From contig NZ_PDVP01000005.1 in assembly GCF_002727065.1 (NCBI RefSeq), forward strand, positions 176,001 to 240,000: a stretch of DNA of 64,000 bases, given 5' to 3'. A program made the position numbers and the translations under genes. The notes under the pieces were generated by a model, which worked only from the letters and a program-made list of their open reading frames with translations, was not told where the DNA came from and ran no database searches. Shown here one piece after another: positions 1-11,014 of the stretch (within the stretch, counting starts at the first letter, position 1; every line of letters starts with the position of its first letter). This DNA comes from Zhengella mangrovi. Its GTDB lineage: Bacteria > Pseudomonadota > Alphaproteobacteria > Rhizobiales > Rhizobiaceae.

Positions 1-354
1 GGCCTGGTGCCGGAGGCCGGTTCCAGCCTGCTCGGCCCCGAGATCATGGGCCGCCAGCGCGCCTTCGCCATGCTTGGCATGAGCAAGGGGCTCCCGGCCG
101 CGGAAGCCAGGGAGGCCGGCCTGATCTATGCCGTTGTCGGCGAGGATGACCTGGAGACGCGCACGATGGAGGCCGCGGCCGAGATCGCGGCCAAGCCGCC
201 GGAAGCGCTGAAGATCGCCCGCGACCTGATGCTGGGCGACCGCACCGCGCTCGTCGAGCGCATCCGCGAGGAAGGCAAGCTCTTCCGCGAACGCCTGAAA
301 TCCGAAGAGGCGAAGGCCGCCTTCATGGCCTTCATGAATCGCAAGAAGGCCTGA
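1..354 (+). CDS. Enoyl-CoA hydratase/isomerase family protein, C-terminal part (5' end outside window)
   Basis: The frame is open from the first base and ends at a TGA at 352-354, so only the last 117 residues are present. The segment GLVPEAGSSLL near the start of the visible part is the crotonase-fold region after the second active-site stretch, and the remainder is the helical C-terminal trimerisation region typical of this family (KPPEALKIARDLM). The reaction would be hydration or isomerisation of an acyl-CoA ester, but the family is broad and the substrate cannot be told. It is convergent with the acyl-CoA ligase that ends 10 bp downstream, which fits a fatty-acid or aromatic-acid degradation neighbourhood. 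The GTG at position 7 is internal, not a start. Confidence 0.85.
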   Translation, partial: GLVPEAGSSLLGPEIMGRQRAFAMLGMSKGLPAAEAREAGLIYAVVGEDDLETRTMEAAAEIAAKPPEALKIARDLMLGDRTALVERIREEGKLFRERLKSEEAKAAFMAFMNRKKA

Positions 355-363
355 CCGGACGCG

Positions 364-1941
<1,578 letters not shown>

Positions 1942-2067
1942 GGCAAGTCCTCCCGCTGGTGGCGCCGGCGGATCCTCCTCCCGACGGAACCACGGCGGAA
2001 GTGTTGCACGCGGGCCGGACACTGGCAAGGCGAGCCGCGACCGCCGGTCTCCCGTGCCCGGGCAGCC

Positions 2068-2691
2068 TTACGGATAAAGCCGTGCCTTCTCCCAGCCGCC
2101 CTTGCCGTCGGGCGTGAAGACCACCCGGTCGTGCAGCCGGAACGGCCGGTCGTGCCAGAACTCGATCTGCTGCGGGCGGATGCGGAAGCCCGACCAGTAG
2201 GCGGGGCGGGGAATCTCGCCGATGGCATATTTCGCCGTGTATTCGGCGACCGCCTTTTCCAGCGCGAACCGGCTCTCCAGCGGCCGCGACTGCTTCGAGG
2301 CCCAGGCGCCGATCCGGCTGCCCCGCGCCCGGGAGGCGTAATAGTCGTCGGCCTCCGCGTCGGACACGATCTCGACCGGGCCGCGCACACGCACCTGGCG
2401 GCGCAGGCTCTTCCAGTGGAAACACAGCGCGGCCTTGCGCGTGGCCAGGATCTCGCGGCCTTTCGCGCTCTCGAAATTGGTGTAGAAGACGAAGCCGTGG
2501 GCGTCGAAATCCTTCAGCAGCACCATGCGCACGTCCGGCAGGCCGTCCTCGTCCACGGTGGCCACCGCCATGGCGTTCGGATCGTTGATTTCCGATGCCT
2601 CGGCATCCTTTAGCCAATCTGAAAACAACTTCAGCGGTTCGTCCGCCAAAGTGAAGTCACCGGTTGTTAACCCTGTTTCGCCGATACTCAT
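2068..2691 (-). CDS. pdxH: Pyridoxamine 5'-phosphate oxidase
   Basis: A 207-residue FMN enzyme that oxidises pyridoxine or pyridoxamine phosphate to pyridoxal phosphate. The family signature near the C-terminus is intact ([14 protein letters not shown]), as are the FMN-binding stretches RMVLLKDFD and FYTNFES. The ATG at 2691 gives a normal family length; the open frame extends 114 bp upstream but would run into the divergent gene. Its start is only about 32 bp from the nearest possible start of the surface antigen gene on the plus strand, so the two promoters must overlap each other or the neighbouring coding sequence. Confidence 0.95.
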   Translation of the reverse strand: MSIGETGLTTGDFTLADEPLKLFSDWLKDAEASEINDPNAMAVATVDEDGLPDVRMVLLKDFDAHGFVFYTNFESAKGREILATRKAALCFHWKSLRRQVRVRGPVEIVSDAEADDYYASRARGSRIGAWASKQSRPLESRFALEKAVAEYTAKYAIGEIPRPAYWSGFRIRPQQIEFWHDRPFRLHDRVVFTPDGKGGWEKARLYP

Positions 2692-2723
2692 CGTCCAGTT
2701 GTCCAGGTTGTCCCGAAGGAGGG

Positions 2724-3176
2724 ATGGGGGTCTTGAGCCGCATTGCTTCGTATGAGTGCAAAGGGATAGTGCGCTTCGCCCGCATTGGCCAGTCACTTGC
2801 TGCAATGCTTTTCATCTCGCCGTTCGTCACCGCCTGTGCCTCCACCAACATCGTCGCGGAAGCGGAAGTCGACCGCTCCATCGTCACCTCCGCGACCACG
2901 CCCTCCGACGTGCTGAACACCGACGAGATGACGGTGCGCAATGCCGTCACCTCGGCCAACATCGACGAACTGTCCGGCAAGCCCATCCCCTGGGCCAACC
3001 GCGACACCGGCGCCAGCGGCACGATCACCGGCGTGACCGAGGTCAAGAACCGCAACGTCGTCTGCCGCCGCTTCGCCGGCACGATCGAGCGCTACGACGG
3101 CGTCTCCGTCATCCGAGGCGAAGCCTGCCTCGGAGACGACGGCGCCTGGTTCATGCGCAGCTTCGAGCGGTCCTGA
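2724..3176 (+). CDS. Surface antigen lipoprotein (RT0821/Lpp0805-like, 17 kDa antigen family)
   Basis: About 150 residues with a lipoprotein-type signal ending in VTAC, then a small domain containing [14 protein letters not shown] and [11 protein letters not shown], which resembles the C-terminal domain of the rickettsial 17 kDa surface antigens. It should be attached to a membrane facing the periplasm or the surface; function is unknown. The start is uncertain: ATG 2724 abuts the AAGGAGGG at 2716-2723, TTG 2733 has better spacing, and GTG 2769 would give a compact 22-residue signal peptide. It is divergent from pdxH and lies upstream of the J-domain gene. Confidence 0.72.
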   Translation: MGVLSRIASYECKGIVRFARIGQSLAAMLFISPFVTACASTNIVAEAEVDRSIVTSATTPSDVLNTDEMTVRNAVTSANIDELSGKPIPWANRDTGASGTITGVTEVKNRNVVCRRFAGTIERYDGVSVIRGEACLGDDGAWFMRSFERS

Positions 3177-3263
3177 CCGGGGAAAAATGTCGCGGGACTG
3201 GCACTTTGTGCCCCGCACCCCCATATCTGGTTCAACTGTTCACAAACCTGTGATGGATGGCCC

Positions 3264-4202
3264 ATGACGCGCAATCCCTATGATGTGCTGGGCGTGGCGA
3301 AGTCTGCGTCCGCCAAGGAAATCAAGTCGGCTTTCCGCAAGCTGGCAAAGAAATACCATCCGGACCAGAACCCGGATGACCCCAAGGCCAAGGAACGATT
3401 TTCCGAGGCATCGACCGCCTATGACATCGTCGGCGACGAGGAGAAGCGCAAGCAGTTCGACCGCGGCGAGATCGATGCCGAGGGCAAGCCGAAGTTTGCC
3501 GGTTTCGAAGGCGGCGACCCGTTCGGCCCGGGCGGGCCGTTTGCCGGCGCCCGTACGTCACGCGGCCCCCAGGGCAGCCGGTTCGAGTTCCGATCCGCCG
3601 GCCCCGGCGGCCCGGGCGGTTTCGAGGCAGGCGATATCTTCTCAGACATCTTCGGCCATGCCTTCTCGTCGGGCGGGCGCACCGGCCCGCGCGGTCCCTC
3701 TGCCCAGAAGGGCGAGGACCTGAAGGCGACACTGGCGGTCTCGCTGGAGGATGTGGCCGAGGCGGCGAAGGTGACGGCCGTCTTCCCGGATGGCCGCAAG
3801 CTGGCGATCAAGCTGCCCCAGGGCGTGGAGGATGGCCAGGTGATCCGCCTCAAGGGGCAGGGCGCCGAAAATCCCTTCGGCCAGCCGGGCGACGCGCTCG
3901 TCACGGTGAAATACAAGGCGCATCCCGCTTTCCGCGTGGAGGGCGCCGACCTCCATGTCGAGCTTCCCGTCGGGCTGCGCGAGGCGGTCGAAGGGGCGAA
4001 GATGCCCCTGCAGACGCTGACCGGCAAGATCGCGGTGACGGTGCCGGCCTGGTCGAGTTCCGACAAGGTTCTGCGCCTCAAGGGACGCGGCCTGCCCAGG
4101 AAGGGCGGCGGCCATGGCGATCTGCTCGCCCATGTCCGCATCATGCTTCCCGAGGGCGGCGACGACGAGTTGAAGGCCTTCCTGTCGCGTGAAAAGGCGT
4201 GA
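3264..4202 (+). CDS. DnaJ-class J-domain co-chaperone (CbpA-like, no zinc finger)
   Basis: A 312-residue type II J-domain protein. Residues 1-68 form the J domain with HPD at positions 32-34, residues about 75-135 are rich in G, P and F, and residues about 145-305 are the two beta-barrel substrate-binding modules ([16 protein letters not shown] onward). There are no CxxCxGxG zinc motifs, so it is not DnaJ itself but a CbpA-like partner that stimulates DnaK ATPase. The ATG at 3264 begins the canonical [11 protein letters not shown]. It lies between the surface antigen gene and fabI. Confidence 0.9.
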   Translation: MTRNPYDVLGVAKSASAKEIKSAFRKLAKKYHPDQNPDDPKAKERFSEASTAYDIVGDEEKRKQFDRGEIDAEGKPKFAGFEGGDPFGPGGPFAGARTSRGPQGSRFEFRSAGPGGPGGFEAGDIFSDIFGHAFSSGGRTGPRGPSAQKGEDLKATLAVSLEDVAEAAKVTAVFPDGRKLAIKLPQGVEDGQVIRLKGQGAENPFGQPGDALVTVKYKAHPAFRVEGADLHVELPVGLREAVEGAKMPLQTLTGKIAVTVPAWSSSDKVLRLKGRGLPRKGGGHGDLLAHVRIMLPEGGDDELKAFLSREKA

Positions 4203-4241
4203 AACACGTCGAAATAGCGCGGAACTTTGGCTTGAAGCCTC

Positions 4242-4270
4242 CGGGAGCCTGTGCGATAGGCAGGCTCCCG
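4242..4270 (+). terminator. Hairpin between J-domain gene and fabI
   Basis: A perfect 10-bp inverted repeat, CGGGAGCCTG at 4242-4251 and CAGGCTCCCG at 4261-4270, with a 9-base loop. It starts 39 bp after the upstream stop codon and ends 31 bp before the fabI start. There is no T-run after it, so it may be a partial terminator or an element in the fabI 5' leader rather than a classical intrinsic terminator. Confidence 0.45.
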
Positions 4271-4301
4271 ATTGCTGAGGCTTTGCAGGAGACCGAAGAG
4301 C

Positions 4302-5114
4302 ATGACCGCGACCTCTGGATTGATGGCTGGCAAGCGCGGCCTGATCATGGGCCTCGCCAACAACCGTTCCATCGCCTGGGGCATCGCCCGTTCGCTGAGT
4401 GATGCCGGCGCCGAGATCGCGCTGACCTACCAGGGCGATGCGATGAAGAAGCGCGTCGAGCCGCTGGGCAACGAACTGGGTGCCTGGACGATCGGCCATT
4501 GCGACGTCTCCGATCCGGAGAGCATCGCCGCGACCTTCAGGGCGATCGAGGAAAAGTGGGGCAAGATCGACTTCCTCGTCCACGCCATCGGCTTCTCCAA
4601 CAAGGACGAGCTCGACGGTCGCTACATCCAGACGACGCGCGACAACTTCCTGATGACGATGGACATCTCCGTCTATTCGTTCACGGCAGTCGCCCAGGCC
4701 GCCGAGCCGCTTCTCAACGACGGCGCCTCGCTGCTGACGCTGACCTATTACGGCGCCGAGAAGGTCATGCCGCACTACAACGTCATGGGCGTGGCCAAGG
4801 CCGCGCTGGAGGCATCCGTGCGCTACCTCGCCGTTGATCTCGGCGGCCGCGGCATCCGCTGCAACGCCATCTCGGCCGGACCGATCAAGACGCTCGCCGC
4901 GTCGGGCATCGGCGACTTCCGCTACATTCTCAGGTGGAACGAGTACAATTCGCCGCTCAAGCGCACGACCACCATCGAGGAAGTGGGCGATTCCGCGCTC
5001 TTCCTGCTCAGCGACATGGGCCGCGGCACGACCGGCGAAGTCCTTCATGTCGACTCGGGCTATCATGTCGTCGGCATGAAGGCGGTGGACGCGCCGGACA
5101 TTTCGACCGTCTGA
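4302..5114 (+). CDS. fabI: Enoyl-[acyl-carrier-protein] reductase (NADH)
   Basis: A 270-residue short-chain dehydrogenase-fold protein that reduces trans-2-enoyl-ACP in the last step of each fatty acid elongation cycle. The cofactor loop GLANNRSIAWG near the N-terminus and the catalytic Y-x6-K (YNVMGVAK) are those of FabI. The ATG at 4302 is preceded by AGGAGA about nine bases upstream. The C-terminal HVDSGYHVVGM region is also typical. It follows a leader hairpin, and the histidine phosphatase gene begins 65 bp downstream on the same strand. Hyphomicrobiales often carry two fabI copies; only one is in this window. Confidence 0.95.
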   Translation: MTATSGLMAGKRGLIMGLANNRSIAWGIARSLSDAGAEIALTYQGDAMKKRVEPLGNELGAWTIGHCDVSDPESIAATFRAIEEKWGKIDFLVHAIGFSNKDELDGRYIQTTRDNFLMTMDISVYSFTAVAQAAEPLLNDGASLLTLTYYGAEKVMPHYNVMGVAKAALEASVRYLAVDLGGRGIRCNAISAGPIKTLAASGIGDFRYILRWNEYNSPLKRTTTIEEVGDSALFLLSDMGRGTTGEVLHVDSGYHVVGMKAVDAPDISTV

Positions 5115-5179
5115 CGCACGGTGACCTGGCGGCCCTGTCGGTCACACGCGCGTCACCATGTGCCCTCAAGAGAGTGCTG

Positions 5180-5770
5180 ATGTACCCGCTGACTTACATA
5201 GCGCGCCACGGCCAGACCGACTGGAACGCCGAACGCCGCCTCCAGGGGCAGACCGATACCGTGCTCAACGAGACCGGGCGCGCCCAGGCGGATCGCAATG
5301 GCGAGGCGCTGGCCGCCCTCATCGGCGCCGATCACGCGCATTTCCGCTTCGTGTCCAGCCCGATGAGGCGGGCGCGCGAAACCATGGAGCGCATGCGCCT
5401 CGGGCTCGGCCTTCCGCGCGATGGCTATGACACCGATCCCCTTCTCAAGGAACTGTCGTTCGGCGACTGGGAGCGCCATACCTTTGAGGAACTCGACGCG
5501 CTCCACCCCGGCACGTCGCAGGAGAGGGAAGGGCGCAAGTGGACCTTCGTCCCGCCGGGCGAAGGCGCCGAGAGCTATGCCATGCTGGCAGAGCGGGTCG
5601 GGCGCTGGCTCGAAACGCTGACCGAGCCGACCGTCTGCGTCGCCCATGGCGGCACGATTCGCTCGCTGTTCCACCTTGTCGGAGGGGTCCCGGGTACCCG
5701 GGCCGCCGAAATGGACATTCACCAGGGCCGCCTTTTGCGGCTGGAGGGCGACCGTCTCGAATGGCTTTGA
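5180..5770 (+). CDS. Histidine phosphatase family protein (phosphoglycerate mutase-like)
   Basis: A 196-residue protein with the phosphohistidine signature ARHGQTDWN (catalytic His at residue 10) and the second catalytic His in CVAHGGTIRSL. The glutamate in KELSFGDWE is the usual acid. Members hydrolyse or transfer phosphate on small metabolites such as phosphoglycerate, alpha-ribazole phosphate or unknown substrates; the sequence does not decide which. ATG 5180 has AAGAGAG a few bases upstream and places the catalytic motif at the normal distance from the N-terminus. It is probably cotranscribed with fabI. Confidence 0.85.
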   Translation: MYPLTYIARHGQTDWNAERRLQGQTDTVLNETGRAQADRNGEALAALIGADHAHFRFVSSPMRRARETMERMRLGLGLPRDGYDTDPLLKELSFGDWERHTFEELDALHPGTSQEREGRKWTFVPPGEGAESYAMLAERVGRWLETLTEPTVCVAHGGTIRSLFHLVGGVPGTRAAEMDIHQGRLLRLEGDRLEWL

Positions 5771-5833
5771 GGGTGGTGTGATCGGGACGAAGGCGCCCGC
5801 GGCGGAAGCCTGCCGGGCGCGATCGGGACGGTG

Positions 5834-6091
5834 CTACTCGTCGATGTCCATGTCGGTGACGACGTTCTCGCCGTTGACCTCGTTATAGGACAGGTAGACG
5901 TCCATGCCCTCCTTCAGGGCGGAAACGTCGAATTCGGCGTTCAGCTTGTAGGACTTGCCGTCATCGAGCTTGACCGTCAGGGTGTCGGGATCGACGGAGA
6001 CGATCTTGCCGCCGGTGATTTCGGCCAGCGCGGCGGTTGCAAACAGACCGGCGGCCAGGAAAGGTGCGGCAATCCGCAGGATGGTACGCAT
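5834..6091 (-). CDS. Small secreted protein, DUF1344-like
   Basis: An 85-residue protein with a clear signal peptide (residues 1-23, MRTILRIAAPFLAAGLF then ATAALA) and a mature part that reads as a small beta-rich domain: GGKIVSVDPDTLTVKLDDG followed by YLSYNEVNGENVVTD. This pattern matches the DUF1344 family of rhizobial periplasmic proteins. No function is known. It is convergent with the histidine phosphatase and divergent from aroC, with about 225 bp to the aroC start, and appears to be a single-gene unit. Confidence 0.75.
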   Translation of the reverse strand: MRTILRIAAPFLAAGLFATAALAEITGGKIVSVDPDTLTVKLDDGKSYKLNAEFDVSALKEGMDVYLSYNEVNGENVVTDMDIDE

Positions 6092-6316
6092 TGGTGGTTT
6101 CCCTTGAATGGTGGGCGTCCGGTCTTGCCGGCACCCTGCCGCATCACTGGCTGGGTGAAGCGGCATTATTATGTCGGTCCGGGGGCAATGCCAGCCTAAA
6201 TTTGACATCCATGATGTTTCTCGGCGCCCGGTGAACGGACACCCGGGGGCTTCTGTCTTTTTGCATGATGCTCTATGAGGCAGTCGGAGTAGAGCAGTTC
6301 CAGGAAAACGGATCCC

Positions 6317-7417
6317 ATGTCGCACAACACTTTCGGCCATCTTTTCCGGGTCACCACATGGGGTGAAAGCCACGGCCCCGCGCTCGGCTGCGTGATCGAT
6401 GGCTGCCCGCCCGGCATCCGCTTTACCCGCGAGCAGATCCAGGCGGATCTCGACAAGCGCCGGCCGGGCACCTCGCGCTACGTGACCCAGCGCCAGGAAC
6501 CCGACCAGGTGAAGATCCTGTCCGGCGTGCTGCCCGACGACGACGGCGTGACGCTGGTGACCACCGGCACGCCGGTGTCCATGATGATCGAGAACACCGA
6601 CCAGCGCTCCAAGGACTATTCCGAGATCGCGCGGCGCTACCGGCCGGGCCACGCCGACTACACCTATGACATCAAGTACGGCATCCGCGACTATCGCGGC
6701 GGCGGCCGCTCTTCGGCGCGCGAGACCGCGGCCCGCGTGGCCGCTGGCGCGCTGGCCCGTCTCGTGGTGCCGGGACTGGCCGTGCGCGGCGCGCTCGTCG
6801 CCATGGGCGAAAAGGATATCGACCGCTCGCACTGGGACTGGTCGGTCGTCGGCCGCGAGGACAACCCGTTCTTCACGCCGGACGAGACCTCGATCCCGGT
6901 TTTCGCCGAGTACCTTGAGGGCATCCGCAAGGCCGGTTCCTCGGTCGGCGCCATAATCGAGATCGTCGCCGATGGCGTGCCGGCCGGTCTCGGCGCGCCG
7001 GTCTATGCCAAGCTCGACCAGGACATCGCGTCGAACCTCATGTCGATCAATGCCGTCAAGGGCGTGGAGATCGGCAACGGCTTTGGCGCCGCCCGCCTGA
7101 CCGGCGAGGACAATGCCGACCAGATGCGGATCGGTGCCGACGGCAAGCCGCATTTCCTGACCAACCACGCGGGCGGGATTCTCGGCGGCATTTCGACCGG
7201 GCAGCCGGTGGTCGCGCGTTTCGCCGTCAAGCCGACCTCGTCCATCCTGACTCCGCGCCAGTCGGTGGATGCCGACGGCAACGAGGTCGAGGTGCGCACC
7301 AAGGGACGCCACGACCCCTGCGTCGGCCTGCGCGCCGTGCCCATCGGCGAGGCCATGGTCGCCTGCGCCATCGCCGACCACTACCTGCGGCACCGCGGCC
7401 AGACCGGGCGCATCTGA
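6317..7417 (+). CDS. aroC: Chorismate synthase
   Basis: A 366-residue enzyme, normal length, that converts 5-enolpyruvylshikimate 3-phosphate to chorismate with reduced FMN. The N-terminus [15 protein letters not shown], the central [15 protein letters not shown] and the C-terminal region [15 protein letters not shown] are the three family signatures. ATG 6317 begins the conserved MSHNTFGH start. The stop codon overlaps the start of the next gene by one base (TGATG), so the two are probably translationally coupled. Leader positions 6291-6309 resemble a half copy of the palindromic repeat found elsewhere in the window. Confidence 0.96.
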   Translation: MSHNTFGHLFRVTTWGESHGPALGCVIDGCPPGIRFTREQIQADLDKRRPGTSRYVTQRQEPDQVKILSGVLPDDDGVTLVTTGTPVSMMIENTDQRSKDYSEIARRYRPGHADYTYDIKYGIRDYRGGGRSSARETAARVAAGALARLVVPGLAVRGALVAMGEKDIDRSHWDWSVVGREDNPFFTPDETSIPVFAEYLEGIRKAGSSVGAIIEIVADGVPAGLGAPVYAKLDQDIASNLMSINAVKGVEIGNGFGAARLTGEDNADQMRIGADGKPHFLTNHAGGILGGISTGQPVVARFAVKPTSSILTPRQSVDADGNEVEVRTKGRHDPCVGLRAVPIGEAMVACAIADHYLRHRGQTGRI

Positions 7418-8379
7418 TGCGCGCGGTCCTGTCGGCGGTCCTGCTGCTGGCCGGCCTGTCGCCGTGCCGGTCCGCCGATATCGTGACCATCGCCACGCCG
7501 TCGCCCGTCACGGCCGTTGCGCAAACGGCCCAAGGCGTCTTCGTGACCACGCGCGGCGGATCGTTCCGCCTTGACGCCTGCGCCGGCGAAAAGCCGTTCT
7601 GTCTGCTGTCGTCCCCGGTGCCCGATGAACCGCCGGCCGCCCCGGAAGGCGCGCTGCCGGACGGCCGGGTCGCCGAGGATCCATCCGGCGACATCCGCCG
7701 GGCCTGGTATGCCGATCCCACCGATCGTTATGGCCATGGCGTGCTCGGCGACCGCATCGAGGGCGGCTCGCTGGCGGTCATCGATGCCGACGGCAATCCG
7801 CACCTGTTCCGGCTTCCGCGAACGCATGTCTTCGAGGACATCACGCCGCGCATCGCCGACCTCGACGGCGACGGCCGCAACGAAGTCGTGACCATCCGCT
7901 CCGGGCTGGCGTCCGGCGCGGCCATCGCGCTCTACGGCCTGCGCGACGGGCAACTGGTGCAACTGGCCGAGACGCCGGCCATCGGCCGGCCCAACCGCTG
8001 GCTGAACATCGCCGCCATCCTCCCCGGGGAGGGCAGGGACCGGATCGTCTATGCCGTCCGCACACCGCACATCGCCGGCACGCTCTTCTCGGTCGCTTGG
8101 GACGGCCGCGGCCTGGCGATGAAGACGGAGATCGCCACCGACGTCTCCAACCACGTCATCGGCTCGCGCGAGCAGGGCCTTGCCTGGGGCGGGGTTGTGG
8201 AGAAGGAGCACCCGGCCATCCTCGTCCTGCCCTCGCAGGACCGGCGCAAGCTGCGCTTCGCCTTTTCCAGCCATGCCGACATTCGCCTGCCGGGTGCCAT
8301 CGACAAGGCCATCGTCGAAAAGGACGGCTGGCTGGTGACCGCCACCGAGAACGGACGCCTGCTGGTTATCCGCCGCTGA
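7417..8379 (+). CDS. FG-GAP/VCBS-type repeat exported protein
   Basis: A 320-residue protein with a signal peptide (about residues 1-21) and a calcium-type loop in an FG-GAP repeat, DLDGDGRNEVVTI, at about residues 148-160. Similar motifs (VIDADGNPHLF) suggest a beta-propeller fold in the periplasm or on the outside of the cell. The ATG overlaps the aroC stop by one base. Function is unknown; in related genomes genes of this type also lie next to aroC. No enzyme motif is visible. Confidence 0.72.
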   Translation: MRAVLSAVLLLAGLSPCRSADIVTIATPSPVTAVAQTAQGVFVTTRGGSFRLDACAGEKPFCLLSSPVPDEPPAAPEGALPDGRVAEDPSGDIRRAWYADPTDRYGHGVLGDRIEGGSLAVIDADGNPHLFRLPRTHVFEDITPRIADLDGDGRNEVVTIRSGLASGAAIALYGLRDGQLVQLAETPAIGRPNRWLNIAAILPGEGRDRIVYAVRTPHIAGTLFSVAWDGRGLAMKTEIATDVSNHVIGSREQGLAWGGVVEKEHPAILVLPSQDRRKLRFAFSSHADIRLPGAIDKAIVEKDGWLVTATENGRLLVIRR

Positions 8380-8451
8380 GGTTGGGGATTTGTCGGTTTC
8401 GCACGCGCTGCCCCGTAGCCAAGGCGGCGCGTGGCCCCTACATTGTCCATC

Positions 8452-9378
<927 letters not shown>

Positions 9379-9380
9379 CC

Positions 9381-9635
9381 ATGACCGACAGCACTGGCAA
9401 CGCCGACATCAAGGCCATGAGCTTCGAGGCCGCGCTCAACGAGTTGGAGCGGATCGTCGAGAACCTCGAACGCGGCGACGTGCCGCTCGACCAGTCGATC
9501 GCCATCTACGAACGCGGCGAGGCGCTGAAGAAGCACTGCGCGCACCTGCTGAAGGCCGCCGAGGACAAGGTGGAGAAGATCCGCCTGACCCGGGAAGGCG
9601 AACCCGCGGGGACCGAGCCGCTCGACCAGGACTAA
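9381..9635 (+). CDS. xseB: Exodeoxyribonuclease VII small subunit
   Basis: An 84-residue protein matching Xse[21 protein letters not shown], then [18 protein letters not shown], a two-helix hairpin that packs on XseA to make the single-strand DNA exonuclease. GAAGGG at 9369-9374 lies six bases before ATG 9381; an alternative ATG at 9375 overlaps the upstream stop (ATGA) but would be too close to this site. xseA is not in the window. A tandem palindrome cluster begins two bases after the stop codon. Confidence 0.93.
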   Translation: MTDSTGNADIKAMSFEAALNELERIVENLERGDVPLDQSIAIYERGEALKKHCAHLLKAAEDKVEKIRLTREGEPAGTEPLDQD

Positions 9636-9636
9636 A

Positions 9637-9801
9637 GCTGTTCCAGCGAAAGTGGGCACCGGTTTCGCGTCCGGAACAGCGATGGGACAAGGCGATCAAT
9701 CTGTTCCAGCGAAAGTGGGCACCGGTTTCGCGTCCGGAACAGCGATGGGACAAGGCGATCAATCTGATCCGGCGAAAGTGGGCACCGGTTTGGCGTCCGG
9801 A
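9637..9801. repeat. Palindromic repeat cluster A, 2.6 tandem units of 63 bp
   Basis: Two full palindromes at 9637-9680 and 9701-9743 and a degenerate third at 9764-9801, separated by the identical 20-bp spacer at 9681-9700 and 9744-9763. Outer arms read GCTGTTCC and GGAACAGC, inner arms GCGAAA and TTTCGC. The cluster begins two bases after the xseB stop. It is the same element family as at 19911, 51305 and 58951, but here the outer arm differs in both halves. Confidence 0.9.
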
Positions 9802-9926
9802 CGCTGATTTTGCGCGGCGGCCCTGGCTGTTTCGGGGCGGTGAACAGTCAATTGCCGGTGGCGGACTCGGTAAAACGGCGGTTTCTGCCTATCTTGCAGG
9901 AAACCAAACGCACAGCGAGGCGTGCC

Positions 9927-10847
9927 ATGAGCTTCTTTCCTGGAATTGATCCCGAGCCGGGCGACGTGCGCGCCGCGGATGCCATCGACCTCCTTGTGGT
10001 GCCGGCGTCCAAGGATATCGGCGGCTTCGAGGTCCGCCGTGCCCTGCCCACCGCCCGCCGGCGCATGGTCGGCCCGTTCATCTTCTTCGACCGCATGGGC
10101 CCGGCCGTGCTGCGCGACGGCGTGGCGATGGACGTGCGCCCGCATCCCCACATCGGCCTCTCCACCGTCACCTACCTCTTTGACGGCCAGATCCGCCACC
10201 GCGATTCGCTAGGCACCGAGATGGTCATCGAACCCGGTGACGTGAACCTGATGACCGCCGGTCGCGGCATCGTTCATTCCGAGCGGACCCCGGAGGAAAT
10301 GCGCACGGGCACCATGCCCATGCACGGCCTGCAGACCTGGCTTGCCCTGCCGGACGCCATCGAGGAAACCGACCCGGCCTTCGAGCACACCGGGGTTTCC
10401 GCCCTGCCGGAACTGGAAGGCGAGGGCGCCTGGGCCCGGGTGGTGATGGGGTCCTTCCACGGCGCCACGTCACCGGTCCGCCAGCATCACGACACGCTTT
10501 ATGCCGATATCCGGCTGGAGCCCGGCGCCGCCGTGGCCATTCCCGCCGAGGCGGAGGAGCGCGCCCTCTACACGCTGGAAGGCGAGATCGAGGTCGCCGG
10601 CGAGGTGCTGCCCAACGACCGGCTGGCCGTGCTGCGCCCGGGCGATGTCATCCATGTCCGCTCGCAGTCCGGGGCCCGCTTCATGGTCTTCGGCGGCGCG
10701 TCCATGGGCTCGCGCCGCTATATCTGGTGGAACTTCGTCTCCTCATCGAAAGAGCGCATCGAGCAGGCCAAGGAGGAATGGAAGACCGGCCGTTTCGATA
10801 TCGTGCCAGGAGACGAGGAGGAGTTCATTCCGCTGCCCGACGCGTGA
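9927..10847 (+). CDS. Pirin family protein
   Basis: A 306-residue bicupin. The N-terminal cupin carries the pirin metal motif HPHIGLSTVTYLFDG and the stretch MTAGRGIVHSER; the second cupin (GAAVAIPAEAEERALYTLEGEIEV) is followed by a glycine-rich C-terminus. Some pirins have quercetin dioxygenase activity; others act as regulators, so the role here is open. ATG 9927 is preceded by GCGAGG and starts the usual distance before the first cupin. It sits in the gap between xseB and tlyA, where related genomes often have dxs. Confidence 0.87.
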   Translation: MSFFPGIDPEPGDVRAADAIDLLVVPASKDIGGFEVRRALPTARRRMVGPFIFFDRMGPAVLRDGVAMDVRPHPHIGLSTVTYLFDGQIRHRDSLGTEMVIEPGDVNLMTAGRGIVHSERTPEEMRTGTMPMHGLQTWLALPDAIEETDPAFEHTGVSALPELEGEGAWARVVMGSFHGATSPVRQHHDTLYADIRLEPGAAVAIPAEAEERALYTLEGEIEVAGEVLPNDRLAVLRPGDVIHVRSQSGARFMVFGGASMGSRRYIWWNFVSSSKERIEQAKEEWKTGRFDIVPGDEEEFIPLPDA

Positions 10848-10879
10848 ACCCCGCGGGCGATCCAGCGCCCGCGCCGGGC

Positions 10880-10915
10880 GGCATGAAGAGAGTGTTTACT
10901 CTGCCGCTTCATGCC
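10880..10915 (+). terminator. Hairpin downstream of pirin gene
   Basis: Outer arms GGCATGAAG (10880-10888) and CTTCATGCC (10907-10915) enclose inner arms AGAGT and ACTCT with a GTTT loop, leaving a small bulge. It begins 33 bp after the pirin stop. There is no strong T-run directly after it, though the next 60 bp are clearly A+T-rich and probably contain the promoter of the 11015 gene. Confidence 0.45.
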
Positions 10916-11014
10916 TGATTTACCAATGAAATTCGCTATTTAATCACTTTATGTTTTTCTAAAATCTTAGGCGAGTGCGCCTATGCTCCCTTCCAAGGAC
11001 AGGGAGCCAACAAA

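Noticed and set aside
5793..5820. GCGCCCG/CGGGCGC arms between the histidine phosphatase and the DUF1344 gene considered as terminator
   Set aside because: A 7-bp stem with a 14-base loop and no T-run is not distinguishable from chance in such G+C-rich sequence.
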